Source: Flammulina velutipes (Eukaryota; Basidiomycota; Agaricomycetes; Agaricales; Physalacriaceae). Taken from it: a stretch of 64,000 nt of DNA. Position 1 is the stretch's first letter; every line of letters starts with the position of its first letter. A program made the position numbers and the translations under genes. The notes below the pieces were generated by a model. That model was not told the DNA's origin. It did no database searches and saw only the letters and a program-made list of their open reading frames with translations. Positions 32,691 through 44,824 of this stretch are shown here, piece after piece. The stretch covers positions 3,038,001 to 3,102,000 of the forward strand of contig CM022368.1 of NCBI GenBank assembly GCA_011800155.1, written 5' to 3'.

Positions 32691-34042
32691 CTAGTTTGTC
32701 CCCTGTAGACTCCGAACAACTGCTTCCAAAAGCTGCTCAGTGCCCTGGACAGGCTTCCATCCAAGTGACCGACTCCTAGTTGACCTGGCTATGACGTTAG
32801 AGGCAATCAATTCCGGAATCAGCTATGCATGTCACAGTCAACAATACAGACAGCAGGAAAAAAGAACAACACACAGCGAATGGGAAAATTTTGTCTAACT
32901 CCTCTTGAGTGTACGGCCTGGTTTCTGGGTTTTCTTGGCCAGACAGGGCCCGCGCTGCAGAGAGCGCGATTTGCTTGAGCTGCGTGGCTCCGTTCTCAGC
33001 GAAATAGTATCCCTCTGGCCCGTGAGCAAGGTTCTCCCACTCTGACGAAAGAAGCTTGTTGATGATGATCATGATGAGGTCGATACCTGTTGGTCTTCAT
33101 AAGTAAGTACTAGACACCTCACGGGAAGGTGAATGATGAACATTCGTGTATCCCGATGTGGGCCCACTCATTCAAACCCTCCCCGATAGTCAGCGCCACT
33201 TTACTGCCCAATGTCTTCATGGGCTGAGCGGTGAATTGCAATATCATCTCTTGAGCGACGACTATGCCTGCATCGCTCAGAATGCCCGTGGGCTGCCCAA
33301 AGAGTGCGCCGGGATAGAGAAGGTAGGAGAAGATATGTCCTGTATAGTCATCATGATGAGAGATTGTCCAACCGCGCGATGTCTCGCGTTCAAACTTACC
33401 TTGTGCGTCAGCCTCTAGGAACTTAAGGTCGACAGGGCGGTGAGGAGCTGTGTCGGATAACGCAGCTATTTGCTCGATGTTGGTATCATCATAGATCTTA
33501 TAGTTGGATTGTTTGGGAGATTTTCCCTTAGCAAAATCGACGAGGACTCCAAGTCCCGACTAACCTCATTGTCAGTGTCTCTGTACTATCGATGAACCTC
33601 GAAGATCCGACATACCACATGAAGGACACGGGCTCTTTTGGGAGATTTCTTCAAGCCTTCGAGAATGTTTGTGGCTCCTTGAACATCATCGCAATCGTAC
33701 TGGAAATCAGGTTAGACTTATGTCAGTGCGAGCAAGAGAGGGGAGACTAACTGAATCTATGACCAGATCTGCGTCGAATAAGAGGTCTTCCACGATCTTC
33801 GCGTCAGTCGTAGGGGAGCCTTCCAAGATGTTGATTCCGAGGTTCAGTGCACGCAATTTCTGGGCCTTTACCGCGCTTCGTACAAGCACGGAAATGGAGA
33901 GATTGGGCAAGTCCAGAAGTCGGGTAAGGGTCAATCCTCCGATGTACCCTAATGCGCAAGGTCATTTTAGGATTCGATGATCTCAAGCTTCAAGAAAACT
34001 ACCTGTGGCGCCGAAAATGACAACCTTGGTAACAGACGACAT
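32691..34042 (-). CDS. NmrA-like NAD(P)-binding protein, tandem copy 4
   Basis: Start at 34042 (MSSVTKVVIFGATG, intron, then YVGGLTLTRLLDLPNLSISV). Later exons read LRALNLGINILEGSPTTDAK, GATNILEGLKKSPKRARVLH, PVDLKFLEADAQG, EGYYFAENGATQLKQIALSA and ARSTRSRSLGWKPVQGTEQ, ending SLQGTN at 32691. The C-terminal residues differ from the KEKN/QEKN end of the other copies. Frame and splice sites look intact. This is the outermost copy, divergent from PIL1 with a 346 bp spacer. Confidence 0.75.
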
Positions 34043-34271
34043 GATTCAGAGATGAAAACGAGATGGGAAACTTAATGTTATAAAGACAAAATACCCTTCT
34101 TTTATATTGACCGCTGAATAATGATTCCCGAAATCAATGGGAATTCCCTTAGTCTACTAGGGATCAACGTCCGCGTTACCGTCCCACCATAAAATGATCT
34201 AATATGGCGTAAATTCTTGGGATGATCCAAATGAGCGTGCCCAGGTCGGTGTGAATTGATGGAAGGTCGAC

Positions 34272-34302
34272 TGTGGCGCAGCAGTGGCGGTGTTGATCGG
34301 AG
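34272..34302 (-). promoter_or_regulatory. Conserved upstream block of NmrA-like copy 4
   Basis: TGTGGCGCA followed by GTGGCGGTGTTGATCGG, 230 bp upstream of the copy 4 start and inside the divergent spacer shared with PIL1. Confidence 0.4.
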
Positions 34303-34388
34303 GCTGTGCACGCGTCTCACTCTGACGACCGTCATCGGATACCACTTCCGCTCTACACACTCGTTGACGAGAGTGTATCACCACCAGA

Positions 34389-37225
34389 ATGTTCAGAAAC
34401 GCAGCTACAAAACTCGCGCATAATTCGACGCTGCCCGCCTTGGTTGGCAACAACGATCTTCGGCCATTGCAGGACCTTATCACCGCTGAGAAAGCGGTCT
34501 TATTATCGTGCGTATTCATGCTCGTCGCTGCGTGGATCGTATTCAATGGGACAACAGAATACAGAAACTTAGTCACGATCTTACAAAGTCCTCAGAAGCG
34601 CTGCGCACTTGGGGCATAGGAGAAGGCGATGACCTGGGTGTATGTTCCCACCTCCGATTGAAACTTCGTGTAAACTTTTTTCAAGGACATCCTTAGCGCA
34701 TCTACCACCATTCTGTCTAGCTTTTCGCATGCCCTCACGCAATACGGGACCCACGAGCATGCTATTCGTGATCACATGAAGTCTATCCGTTCGCGAGAGG
34801 AAGGACTCGACGAACTCAAACGTCGCCGCCGAACTGTCGTCAGCAAAGCTGAGGCTGCTGAACGGAAACTTAGCAAACTGAGCCCCGAACACAAGAATCT
34901 GGCTATGCAGACAGACACTTTAAACCGGCTCCGTGACGAGATACGTGTAATGGATTCTGACATCATGTCTGAAGAGGCGTCTCTGGGCGACTTCAAACGA
35001 ACTACATCGCGTGCCATGATGGGCCTCAAGTTTGGAGGTCTTTTGGAACTCTGCGAAAAGGGAACGGTATGCACATTGCACGAGACACGTCAAACTCGCC
35101 ACTCATGCATCCTTAGATCATTGGAGAGTATGGCAAACTAATCACTGGAGTAAGTCTTAGTACTTTCTTGGCCCTCTGCTTTTGCTTAGATTCTGTTTAG
35201 GAGATACCAGAAGACACTACAGACCCGGGAATGCCAAGACGGATGTACGACGGTCACAACAAGGTGGAGACTCTTGTCTCGGAGGCGTACAAGTGCGTAA
35301 ACGAAGTCGGATTCTCTACAATTCCATCACGCCCGATGGAGCGACCTCGATTCGAGCAAACGTCAATGTCACCTCCATCCTTACCGCCACCACTTCTGAA
35401 CCGCGACCTAACCGGGGGCAGCTTCCTCGGATCGCCCCAAGGCCTTGGAACAGGCCATTTCTTTGATCCCTCCGACATGTCTGCATCCAACATGGGTCCT
35501 ACCTCGCCTGTGCACAATCAATCCCCTACCCAAAATCGCTACCCTCCCGACGTTCACGATCAATCGCCTACTCATAACCGCTTCCCTGCCGACATGAATC
35601 ATGCCCCCTCTTCTTACAACCAATCTCCTACACATAACCGCTTCCCTGAACCGACCATTCCCACCTCGTTCGAGTCCAGTCGGAGCGTTGATGACTTTGG
35701 GGTTAACCAACGAACTGAGCCCGTGGACACAAATGCAGGTAGATTCGCCACCTTTCCGGTGAAGAACAGTGCCCGCGGTTATACCTTGCGCGATGATCCA
35801 CCAACGATTTCCACTCATACCCAGCCAGACATGTCCTTCTCATCTTCCATCGCCGAAGCCCTAGGCTCCACGCCCATCCAGCAGACTGATGAGCCAGCGC
35901 CATCCTACGAAGTCTCACATTCTCATCTTTATTCCCCGCCGCAAGGACCACCTCCCGGCGCTGCTTCGTCTGATCAAAACCCATGGCGCTCGTCAGCCGC
36001 ACCTTCGGAGGATGTGGAATTGGCATATATGTCGAATCCCGAAGATGGTCCCAATGCCGAGTCAAATCACACTCGACAAGATTCCAAAAACATGGTGCGC
36101 TTCGGAAGCGTTCGGGATATCGATACAGAGATCGCAAAGAGACACGATGAAGGTCACTATGCTCCAGACGGCCAAGAACATTCGTATCCACACCCGCACC
36201 CGCACCCGCACCCACAAATGTCTCCAGCCGTCGTATCTCCGGAAGACGAAGAAAGAGAACGCAACGCAGCCGCTGCAAGAGAGGTTAGTCGTGAACTAGA
36301 TGCACTTGCATTTAGTCCGCCACCAGGCCCAGTTCCGCGTGAGCCATCTCGGTCGCCTCCGCCGACATCCCCGGTTCGACTTTCTGCGTCGCCTCCCCGC
36401 TCACCTGGAGCCGCCTATGTTAATCGGGAACCTTCTCCTCTCATCCCGCCGTCAGCTCCTTTCCACCAAACACTTCCTGATATCGACAGTGGGGCACCGC
36501 CCACTGCTGCCCAATCATACGCCCAATCTCATCGTCGTTCTGGATCTTTCACTCTCCACGATGGTCCCACGAGCCCTCTCGCTGAAAATCGGGCACTTCC
36601 TAGTCCGTTTGAAAGCCGAGTATCCACCAGCCCGTTAGCGGAGAGCCGACCTCTCCCCCCAACGCTGAGCTTTGCGGATCGTTCTACCTCGTCGATTGGA
36701 CGGGACTCGTTTCAGACCCCTCCAGAATTCCCGGCTCCGCGACCACCGTTTGGAGGTGGGGGGAGGTTGAGGTCCGCCTCGTCTACATCGGTGAACAGTA
36801 TCGGGTCGTCGACTACGGCCCCCAGTGGGACGCGTACTATCTCTGCTGCAGCCTTCAGGAGGCCTCCTCCGAGGGTATCGAGCAACGGGAGTGACTTTGG
36901 AGTTGGAGGGCCGGCTGATACGGCTCCGCTCACATTCAAGAAGCGCCTACCGAGCTCGCCGTACCCCGCTGGTGGACCAGGAGCGGCGCGTGGTGTTACG
37001 CCTTCGTCGTCTTTGGCGCGCGCTGAAGCACGTCCTGATTCTGTGGCCAAGTCGGAGGATGAAGATTTTGATTACATTGGGGCGTATACGAATGATAATG
37101 GCTCGCCGTCGCAGGCAGACTTTGGGAGCCTTGGGGCGGTGAATGTTGTTAATCGAGCGCCGACTGGTCATGGGTATGGAGAGGGGAGATTCGCGACTGA
37201 TTTGGAAGGGGATCAGTTGAGGTGA
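34389..37225 (+). CDS. PIL1: Eisosome core protein PIL1/LSP1 with long disordered tail
   Basis: BAR-domain protein that coats plasma-membrane furrows (eisosomes). Start at 34389 (MFRNAATKLAHNSTLPALVG). Early introns (34507 onward) join ITAEKAVLLS to LQRLSHDLTKSSEALRTWGI, then to DILSASTTILSSFSHALTQY. The BAR core continues through SIRSREEGLDELKRRRRTVV, LRDEIRVMDSDIMSEEASLG and MMGLKFGGLLELCEKGTIIG. After GKLITGEIPEDTTDPGMPR comes a tail of about 600 residues, very rich in Pro and Ser. It carries repeats of QSPTHNRFP type, an HPHP tract, and many SP/TP sites fit for phosphorylation. Yeast Pil1 is about 340 residues, so most of the extra length is the tail, which is one continuous frame from 35231 to the stop at 37225. 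Confidence 0.88.
36190..36215 (+). repeat. CACCCG hexanucleotide microsatellite
   Basis: About four tandem units of CACCCG within the PIL1 coding tail, encoding a His-Pro alternating run (HPHPHPHPHP). It keeps the frame, so unit-number variation would not break the protein. Confidence 0.8.
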
Positions 37226-37816
37226 GGTGGGGAGGTGAATGAAATGTTGTTGTATGTACTGAAGTTTGTAAGTACACATGTAAACACTCTTCTTGTGAAC
37301 TGAGGCTCAGGCCCGTACTGCTGTGTTAGCCTAAGCATGTTGATTGGAGTGTTCGAGTCCTAGTAAGTTGAAGTTGTGCGCTATGATAATGTAGTGGGAT
37401 GTACAAACTTTTACGGAGTTGCTCTCCAGTGCGATTCGCTCACTGGAGATCAGAGTTGATCGCGTAGACTAGTTACTCACACATATTAGTATCACGAAGA
37501 GTGGTGCCACCATCTCACCATCTATTCTAATAACAGCTACCTTGGTGGTAGTGGAAGAATTTAATCAAAGCGAAGCAGTCGATTTAGAATTCCCACGGGG
37601 TAAATAAAGACACGGGCCGGTTGTGATGAAATTTCCTCTTTAGCCGTCACGAGCATGTGTCCCTTCTGCGCCCCTCCCAGCGGGTCGGCGGGTAGAGGCA
37701 CTTGGAACGCACTTGGGAAGGTCAGAAGACTTGGAATCGGGCCGCTCTATATGGCACTTCGCATAAATAGCTTGTCAATGTCTTGAGAATCTTCTCGCGC
37801 GACATCAACTTGTACC
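37226..37816. other. Intergenic between PIL1 and the PL26-like gene
   Basis: Contains the PIL1 3' flank and the promoter of the downstream gene. A TATA-like CTATATGG near 37748 and the C-rich TGCGCCCCTCCCAG near 37668 are visible. No coding frame is supported. Confidence 0.4.
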
Positions 37817-40800
37817 ATGTCAACACCTCAGAAACCTCACGCAGCGGATGGTGTCGATTTAACCTGGGTCGACGGGACTGCGCCCAGCGGAATCCCAACT
37901 GGCACGGCTTTCGGCGTTCCTTGGGCTCAAGGAGAAGTCGACAAAACCACGCCTATCGCGTTGGAGGCGGGTGGGACGAGTGTACCCATTCAGACTTGGC
38001 CTTTGGCTTAGTACGTTTCTCTCGTGATATGTGGCGCGCTCGCCCTAACTGACTTGCTGCTAGCTGGCCCGACGGAAGTTTGAAGTGGACTGGGCACGCG
38101 CTGGCTGCTGATAGTCCGCTCAGCGATACCCTGCGGCTCACCACCAACACTCCGGCTGAACCTTCTTCGCCAGTATCGGTGTCGCAATCCGGTGACACCA
38201 TTACTGTGTCCACTGGCTCATTTTCAGGTGAATTCTTCTTTCTTCTGTTCAGACGAGCTTGTTCTGATTGACGCTGCAGCCGTGTTCAACAAATCTGGAA
38301 GTCCGCTTGTCCAATCACTTTCGCTTGATGGTGCAGTCAAGGCTGAGGCGGGAAATCTCGTTGTACATGTGCAGAACGGTCCCGATGAACCTGAGTTATT
38401 GGGCGACAGACCGAGTGTTGTTGGTCTGAATGGGTCGGTTAGTGAAGTCACGGTCGAACAGGAAGGTCCTGTCCGTGCCGTCATCAAGGTAAGAACCTTC
38501 CTTGCATCTTCCACTGCACATTCAAACACTATTTTAGGTGACTGGGAAATACTCGGGCGACGGTCACGACGACTTCTTACCCTTTACGGTGCGCTTCTAC
38601 GTATCGGCGGGTTCGACTTCTCTGCGGATTGTCCACTTCTTCGTTTACGACGGCGACCAGACCAAGGATTTCATCAAAGGACTTGGTCTCTCTTTCACAG
38701 TCCCGCTTTCCGACCAACTCCACGATCGACACATCCGTTTCGCGTCCACCGAGGGCGGGATCTGGGGCGAAGCTGTGCGTACTGTGTCGGGTCTGCGCCG
38801 AGACGCGACAGCCGCTGTGCTCACACCTCAGTTCGAGGGCACCGCAACCCCAGCATTATCCGCGTGGCCCGCGAATGTCTCGTCCGGGATCAACGATCTA
38901 CCCGTATGGCAAGACTTCACGCTCGACCAGCTATCCCCGGCGCATTTTACTGTCAAGAAACGGTCGTCGGGTGGCCGGGACTCGTCGTTTTTGGATCACG
39001 CTGGGTTTGGACACAGAGCGTCGGGATTGGGATACGTTGGAGGTGCCAATGCTGGTGGAGCGCTTTTCGCATTCAAAGGTGTGTGAGAGCGCGAAGGAGA
39101 TGCTCGTTGACAACTGATAGACGTTTAGAATTTTGGCAGGGCGCGCCCAGGGGCTTGGATATACGCAACGCTGGCGGTGACACAGCCTCTGTCACCTTAT
39201 GGGCCTATAGTCCTAGGGTACGTCCCGATACAGGTTACGCGTCTGTGCCATCTGACCGCGATGCAGGCTCATGCCATAGACATGAGGCATTATGATACTG
39301 TTGCTCATGGCGTAAGTCTGCATCAAATCTGACCTTTACAATACTCACTCTGATTATCTCGTAATCAGCTCAACCTTACCTACGAGGACGTTGGTGACCC
39401 GGATCCCAACCCCATTGGTGTCGGTCGTTCCTACGAAGTCAGCATACAGGTTGTGGCTTCCACACCATCTCGACAAGTCATCTCGGATTTGGCAAAGGAT
39501 TCTGTTCGTGATTTATCATTGACCTTCCATTCACAGCAACTAAGATAGCATCAATAGACCAAACCACCCCAGATAATTGCTAGTCCCTCATTCTATGCTT
39601 CCCATCAGTTGTTTGGTGGACGATGGTTCGTCTTTTTACTTGATTAACTCACCGACTCTAAGGACTCGTCCAGGAATGTCCCCAATCCCACTTCCAGTGC
39701 CGCAGCCGATATTGAACGGAGGAAGAGCGAAACCCTTGACTTCTACGTTGCAGTACGTCCATCCTGCCCAGATCTGAGGCATGATGCTGATGTAAATCTT
39801 TCTCAAGGAAATCGAACAAAGACAGTTCTACGGGTTCTGGAACTATGGGGATGTTATGCACACGTATGACCAGACACGCCATGAATGGCGGTACGATGTT
39901 GGCGGCTACGCCTGGGACAATGGCGAACTTGGTATGATGACCAAACATCTCTACAAAAGTGATATCTCACTCACGTATTGTAGGGACTGATCTTTGGCTT
40001 TGGATGTCCTTCTTGAGGACGGGAAGAGCCGACATATTCCGCATCGCATCGGCCATGACCCGTCATCTCTCAGAGGTCGATTTCCATCACACTGGAACAT
40101 TTGTGGGACTTGGTAGTCGCCATAATGTCTCGCATTGGGGAGACGGTGCAAAAGAAGCTCGTATTGCTAGTAGCACTCTCAAGCGCCCTTTCTACTATTT
40201 GACAGGTAAGCTTCAAGTGGCCGTGCGTGAAGGTGTCTGAAGGTTCAACGAACGATAGCGGACGAGCTCATTGGTGATATCATGGACATTTCGTTGCAGG
40301 CGGATACTTCGGTCGTCGAGTGGGAGCCGTTGAGGAAGATCCTCGGGACACCGAAGACTGCACCCGGGAGGTTGAGGATTGGTCCAGATTGGACGACTTT
40401 GGCTGGTAATTGGTTCGTCAAATGGGAGAGGACGGTATGTTTACAGACTTGAGACCGAGATTCTTCTAATTCTTGCCACCAGAACGACGAGAAATGGCTC
40501 AACCGTATCAAAACAGGAATGGTAAGCGCCAGCAAACCCAAGATGTGCAAGTCACCGAAGTTAATTGTTTGTTCCAGCGTGATCTGAGCCAAATGCCCTA
40601 TGGCTTGTTCACTGGATATGCGGCGGCTGTAGGCTGGGACCCCGAAACTGCTCATCTCACTCACGAAGGTGACCCGCCTTCACAATCGTAAGTCCATAAC
40701 GCATGCCTAATAGCCTTCCTGACTTACCTCGCGTGCAGTTACCATCTCACCATGATCTTTGGTGGTGGTGAGTTCTTGATGGAAGCCATGGAGGTGATCA

Positions 40801-41466
40801 CAGACGAACCCGAATTCGACGCTACATGGCTCGATTTCTGTCGACTCTACAATGCCTCCAATGCAGAGTACGTTTGTGGTCTATAGAGGGGTTCATCTCG
40901 TATCTAACCTCGTCTTTTACCACAGCAAAGTCGCACGGTATGGTCTATCGTTTTCTAGTGGTGGTTTCAACAACGTGAGCACTACTCGCATGTTCATTAT
41001 GATTCACTGTTGATTTTGGATGATCAGCTGTACGCCAAGTTGGAGGCATACGCCGCTGTTCGCTTGAACGACGATACACTCAAAGCGCATGCGTGGACTT
41101 CGTTGCAATCCATCACTACCGGGATTTGGCCACCCGTCGTCCAAGTCGGAGGTAGCGACGTGCTCAATCCCATCAACGAGGTATTCAGGGATATCCGCTT
41201 TACTTGCGTACATCCAACTTATTTTCGAATAGATACCCAACCTCGCCACCAACGACGCTGCTGCGCTCTCCCTCAGCGAGTATGCCGTTCTTGCTCTCGT
41301 GCCGGAATTCGCTCCAGGAGGTCTCTGGACGAGGGCTAATTGTCCCGCTACGATTAAGAGCGAAAAGTGGGATACGTCCACTCTTGCCAGTGAATACGAG
41401 GATGAGAAGCGTGCTGGCGAGAAGCGGACGAAGAAGGTCTGGAGGCGTTTGTTGTGTATGAACTGA
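37817..41466 (+). CDS. PcRGLX/YetA-like exo-rhamnogalacturonan lyase (PL26-like)
   Basis: Large multi-exon gene of roughly 900 residues, starting MSTPQKPHAADGVDLTWVDG. The N-terminal region (GTAFGVPWAQGEVDKTTPIA, then TWPLAYWPDGSLKWTGHALA) is characteristic of the PcRGLX/YetA-like N-terminal barrel domain. Later parts include FLPFTVRFYVSAGSTSLRIV and the catalytic-domain-like NLTYEDVGDPDPNPIGVGRS. The family includes Penicillium exo-rhamnogalacturonan lyase, which removes unsaturated disaccharides from pectin side regions. The intron at 38228-38280 (donor GTGAAT, acceptor CTGCAG) gives SFSAVFNKSGSPLVQ, matching the family pattern. No signal peptide is visible, so the enzyme appears intracellular or the true start lies upstream. 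The last exon ends VWRRLLCMN at 41466. Middle exons around 39500-40250 were not resolved individually. Confidence 0.75.
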
Positions 41467-41647
41467 AACTCGGGTGCCAGTGTATTTACAGTATTATTTC
41501 TTGTAATTTGAGAGGTCAACACGTTCCTCTGGTTTATTATGGTGTCTTGTCTTAGTCTCTAGTAAACTTGTAACAGAATTCTATGAATGTGACAGGTAGG
41601 ATTGACCTTGGTTTACTAGTACTAATTACCATTGACAGGTAGCCTTG

Positions 41648-44422
41648 TCAAGCCAGCCCGTTCTTGTCAGCTTCCATCCAGACAGTGGCCAGTTCGCCGA
41701 CGACCTTCAATAATGTTGGCTTAACCTTGACAGCGTCCTGGCAATTCCCTTCCAAGTAGTATTTGATCTGGAGCAAAGGCTTAAGAATGAAATTGCAATA
41801 GATAGTGGACGCCACACTCACTTTCGGTTCAGTTCCGCTCGTCCTGACGGGTCATTTAAGTATAATGGGATAGAGTATCGATGAGTTTACCTGATAGTCA
41901 GTACAATTTTCACGCCGTGCACGGCATTCTCAGCACGGAACTGTATCATGTGGCCTGAGGAAATTGGAAGGGAAGGTTGAAACGTTGGGGGATTGCTGCT
42001 ATCGTATCCTGTTGTAAGATCGACTACTCGAGTAATGGCAAGGCCAGCAAGGGATGTTGGATAGTCGCGGTTTGTCTTGGACGCGTTTCCCTGTTATTCC
42101 GTGAGCGTATGTGATATCTCACGCCAAGCAGACATACATTGTAGTTTCGAATGCGCGTGAATATGTGATCAATCACTGGTGGCTCAGTACATGTGAAGTA
42201 GCTGTTGCTGGTCTGAGAAAGATAGATTAGTAGGGAAGGATACTACAAAGCTTGCAGGTTACTACCTGGAAGTATCCGTATCTGTGCATGGAAACGTTGA
42301 TTCAGCAGAAGAACATCTGAAGAAGGTTTGGTAGTACCGTCTATACAAGTCATCCAACTGATCCTTGACGGTCTTGTTCTCTCGTTTCAGTGCCTCGACC
42401 ATCTGAGCGAAGATCACGCTAGCGTACACGCCATCCTTGTCTCTGACCTCAGAGCCAAACATGAATCCAATTGCTTCTTCGTATCCGAACGGAACTTCAT
42501 ATCCTTGCTTGACTAGGTCGAGAGCAGTGTTTCCAATGTACTTGAATCCTACGAGTTGTTTAAGAGATGTTAGCCTTAAAAACGGGTGGATGGACGGACC
42601 AGTCAGGCACTCGACAAACTTGAACCCTTCGACTTGAGCCATGGCTTCAACCATCTTCGAACTGACCGTCGATGCCACCATAGCGAGTTTGTCCAATGGT
42701 TTGCCTGACTTGCGATACGTCTCCAGTGTATACGACGCGAACAAGACACCTAGTTGGTCTCCTGTGAATGCCAACCACTTTCCATCCCTATCGAGTAGAT
42801 GAGCGTTAAATTCACAAGCGAGACAGACTTACTGTTTCTCAGCAGCAGCAAAGCGATCAGCATCTGGATCTTGAGCCAGGACGTAAGAAATGCCTTCTGC
42901 ATCCGCGGTTTGCATGGCCATATCCTAGAAACTCAGCTAACTTCGATACCAGCAGCTGATATGTCCTACGTACAAGAGCACCTGCAGAAATGAGAAGGTG
43001 TTTAAAATCTTGAGTCAAAGCAGAGATTACCTTTCTCTTCAGGATTTGGGAAAGCTACGGTGGGGAAATCGGGATCGGGCTTCATTTGTTTCTTGACGTG
43101 AATAGGTGGGAGCAGCCCATAGAGCTCGAAGACGCGGGATACGAAGGGTTCGCCGACACCGTGCATGCTCGTGTTGACGAACTTGGCGGAGTAGGGTTCG
43201 GTACTAAATGTTGATGTCAAGGAGAGCCGACGTCAATGAGTGCACATACGGAGCGATCGTCCTGGCGTTAAGTAGGTTGGCAAAGTAAGCTTCTTTCATT
43301 TCCGCAGTCTTGTCAATGCATAATGGGGAGGTTATCTGTATATCCCAAGTCTTTGGTTCGAGGTTGGCTTTGATAGATTGAGAGATTCCTTCATCGTGGG
43401 GAGATATGATCTGAAAGGTGTAGATGAGGATCGCGGGGATCATATATCAGACATGTCACATATGTACCTGGACTGCATTCTGCCAATACACCTGGAGAAA
43501 CGTGAGATTCAGATATAAGGCAAAGATCAGAGCTGACCTTATAGCCGTTGTCTTGCTGGTATAAAATAGCGTCAGAAATCTCTGAGTCCGTGCAGTATGG
43601 GCAGACAAACCTTGGGGTTATGGCTAGCTGATGAACTAATGAGCATGGAACAGAAATCGTAGGGGAAATGTGGTACCTGTGATCATGACGCCACAAGCTG
43701 CATTTAATTCTTTTACGCTGAAGGGGACTCTGTTTGCGATATGATTTTCGTAAACTTTTCCATCAAGAGAAGACACCTACAGAGGGGTGTGTACTAGTCC
43801 ACGATGTAGATAGACTTTGACGTTGTTGGCTAGGAATGCAGCAGCAGTAAGTTGTGCCCATCGTTCAGAATTGTGACGATGGTCATGTCCGATGACAACA
43901 CCACGATCCGACGCGTTCTCTACGTGCGAGAGCACGTATTGGCAGAGCCCCTGGATGGTTCTGCATTGGACGTCGTGAATGCTTCCTTGACGAACTGACC
44001 TGAGAAGCCTGGATGATGATAACATCTTGAAAGCGTGTTAGATCATGGCACGGATACATGCATTGTATACGGTACCATTCATACGAGACCAACCAGCTTC
44101 CATTCGCCCTCTGAGACCTGTCAATAGTGATGATCAGAGGAAGCGAGGGAAATCTCTAGTACTATATATCTCACCTGCTGTTCCGAACTCGATACGCGTC
44201 CTAGACATCCATTGGAGGGTATTATAGTAGCTGGAGCTGACATACACACCTCAGTCGACGTTCTAGTTCAGCAGTGTTTCCAGCATCCCAGAGCTGCTGA
44301 ATTTCAGCACGAGTCGTTGCATTCTGTTTGACATGTTCAGATAGCATTCCAGGAACTATAGGCAGTCCATCCACCTTGTCCACGCGCAGCCAGTCCTGTA
44401 CAAGAACTTCGAGAGAGGTCAT
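41648..44422 (-). CDS. Phosphoribomutase/phosphoglucomutase-2 type alpha-phosphohexomutase
   Basis: Start at 44422 (MTSLEVLVQDWLRVDKVDGL), stop at 41648 after LLKVVGELATVWMEADKNGL. About a dozen exons, roughly 600 residues. Active-site elements of the alpha-D-phosphohexomutase superfamily are all present: FGTAGLRGRMEAG, the phosphoserine loop MITASHNPK, the metal loop DPDADRF, and the sugar-binding loop GYEEAIGFMFG. The long N-terminus and the GYEEAIG form fit the PGM2/yeast PRM15 (PGM3) branch. That branch interconverts ribose-1-P and ribose-5-P, and to a lesser extent glucose phosphates, and works in nucleoside salvage. It converges with the PL26-like gene (181 bp between stops). TGTGGCGCA lies 172 bp upstream of the start. 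Exon borders near 43000-43600 are many and short, so the model there is approximate. Confidence 0.85.
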
Positions 44423-44824
44423 GGTAGTAGACTAAATCAAGATGTGTCATTTCCAAACTCGAAAGGTCGTAAGTTCGGTTCGCGCCCAGCCCAAGTTATT
44501 TTCAAGGCAATGCTCAATTTGAACAACTAATGAACTTAGTGCTAAGTCATGCACACGCTATCCAAAAGAACACATAAGCAACTTTTATCTCTGTGTGGCG
44601 CAATAATCAGGATGAATGTTCCTAAGGAAAAAGAATCCCAGATTGTAGATTGCAAGAACAAGTGCGACGATTATGTAGGCATGATGATAACAAGGGTAGA
44701 TATAAAAAGCAAAAGGGTATGAAAGCCAGCTCAGCGCGTTAATATGCACATTTTATCTAAGTAAGCGGGATAGTAGGTGGAACTTCCGGTCATAAAAGCG
44801 TTAGAAAAAGCAAAAGAGGCCCTG
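44423..44824. other. Spacer between the phosphomutase start and the DYRK stop
   Basis: Holds the phosphomutase promoter, with TGTGGCGCA at 44594-44602, and the 3' flank of the DYRK kinase. No coding frame. Confidence 0.45.

Noticed and set aside
26739..34042. The NmrA-like array as a transposon or insertion array
   Set aside because: No terminal inverted repeats, transposase or target-site duplications are visible. The unit ends inside a neighbouring gene, which fits unequal crossing-over.
38192..39295. A 367-codon continuous plus-strand frame inside the PL26-like gene
   Set aside because: Only its first part coincides with the real reading frame. After the next intron the protein continues in another frame with clear family sequence, so the long frame is accidental.
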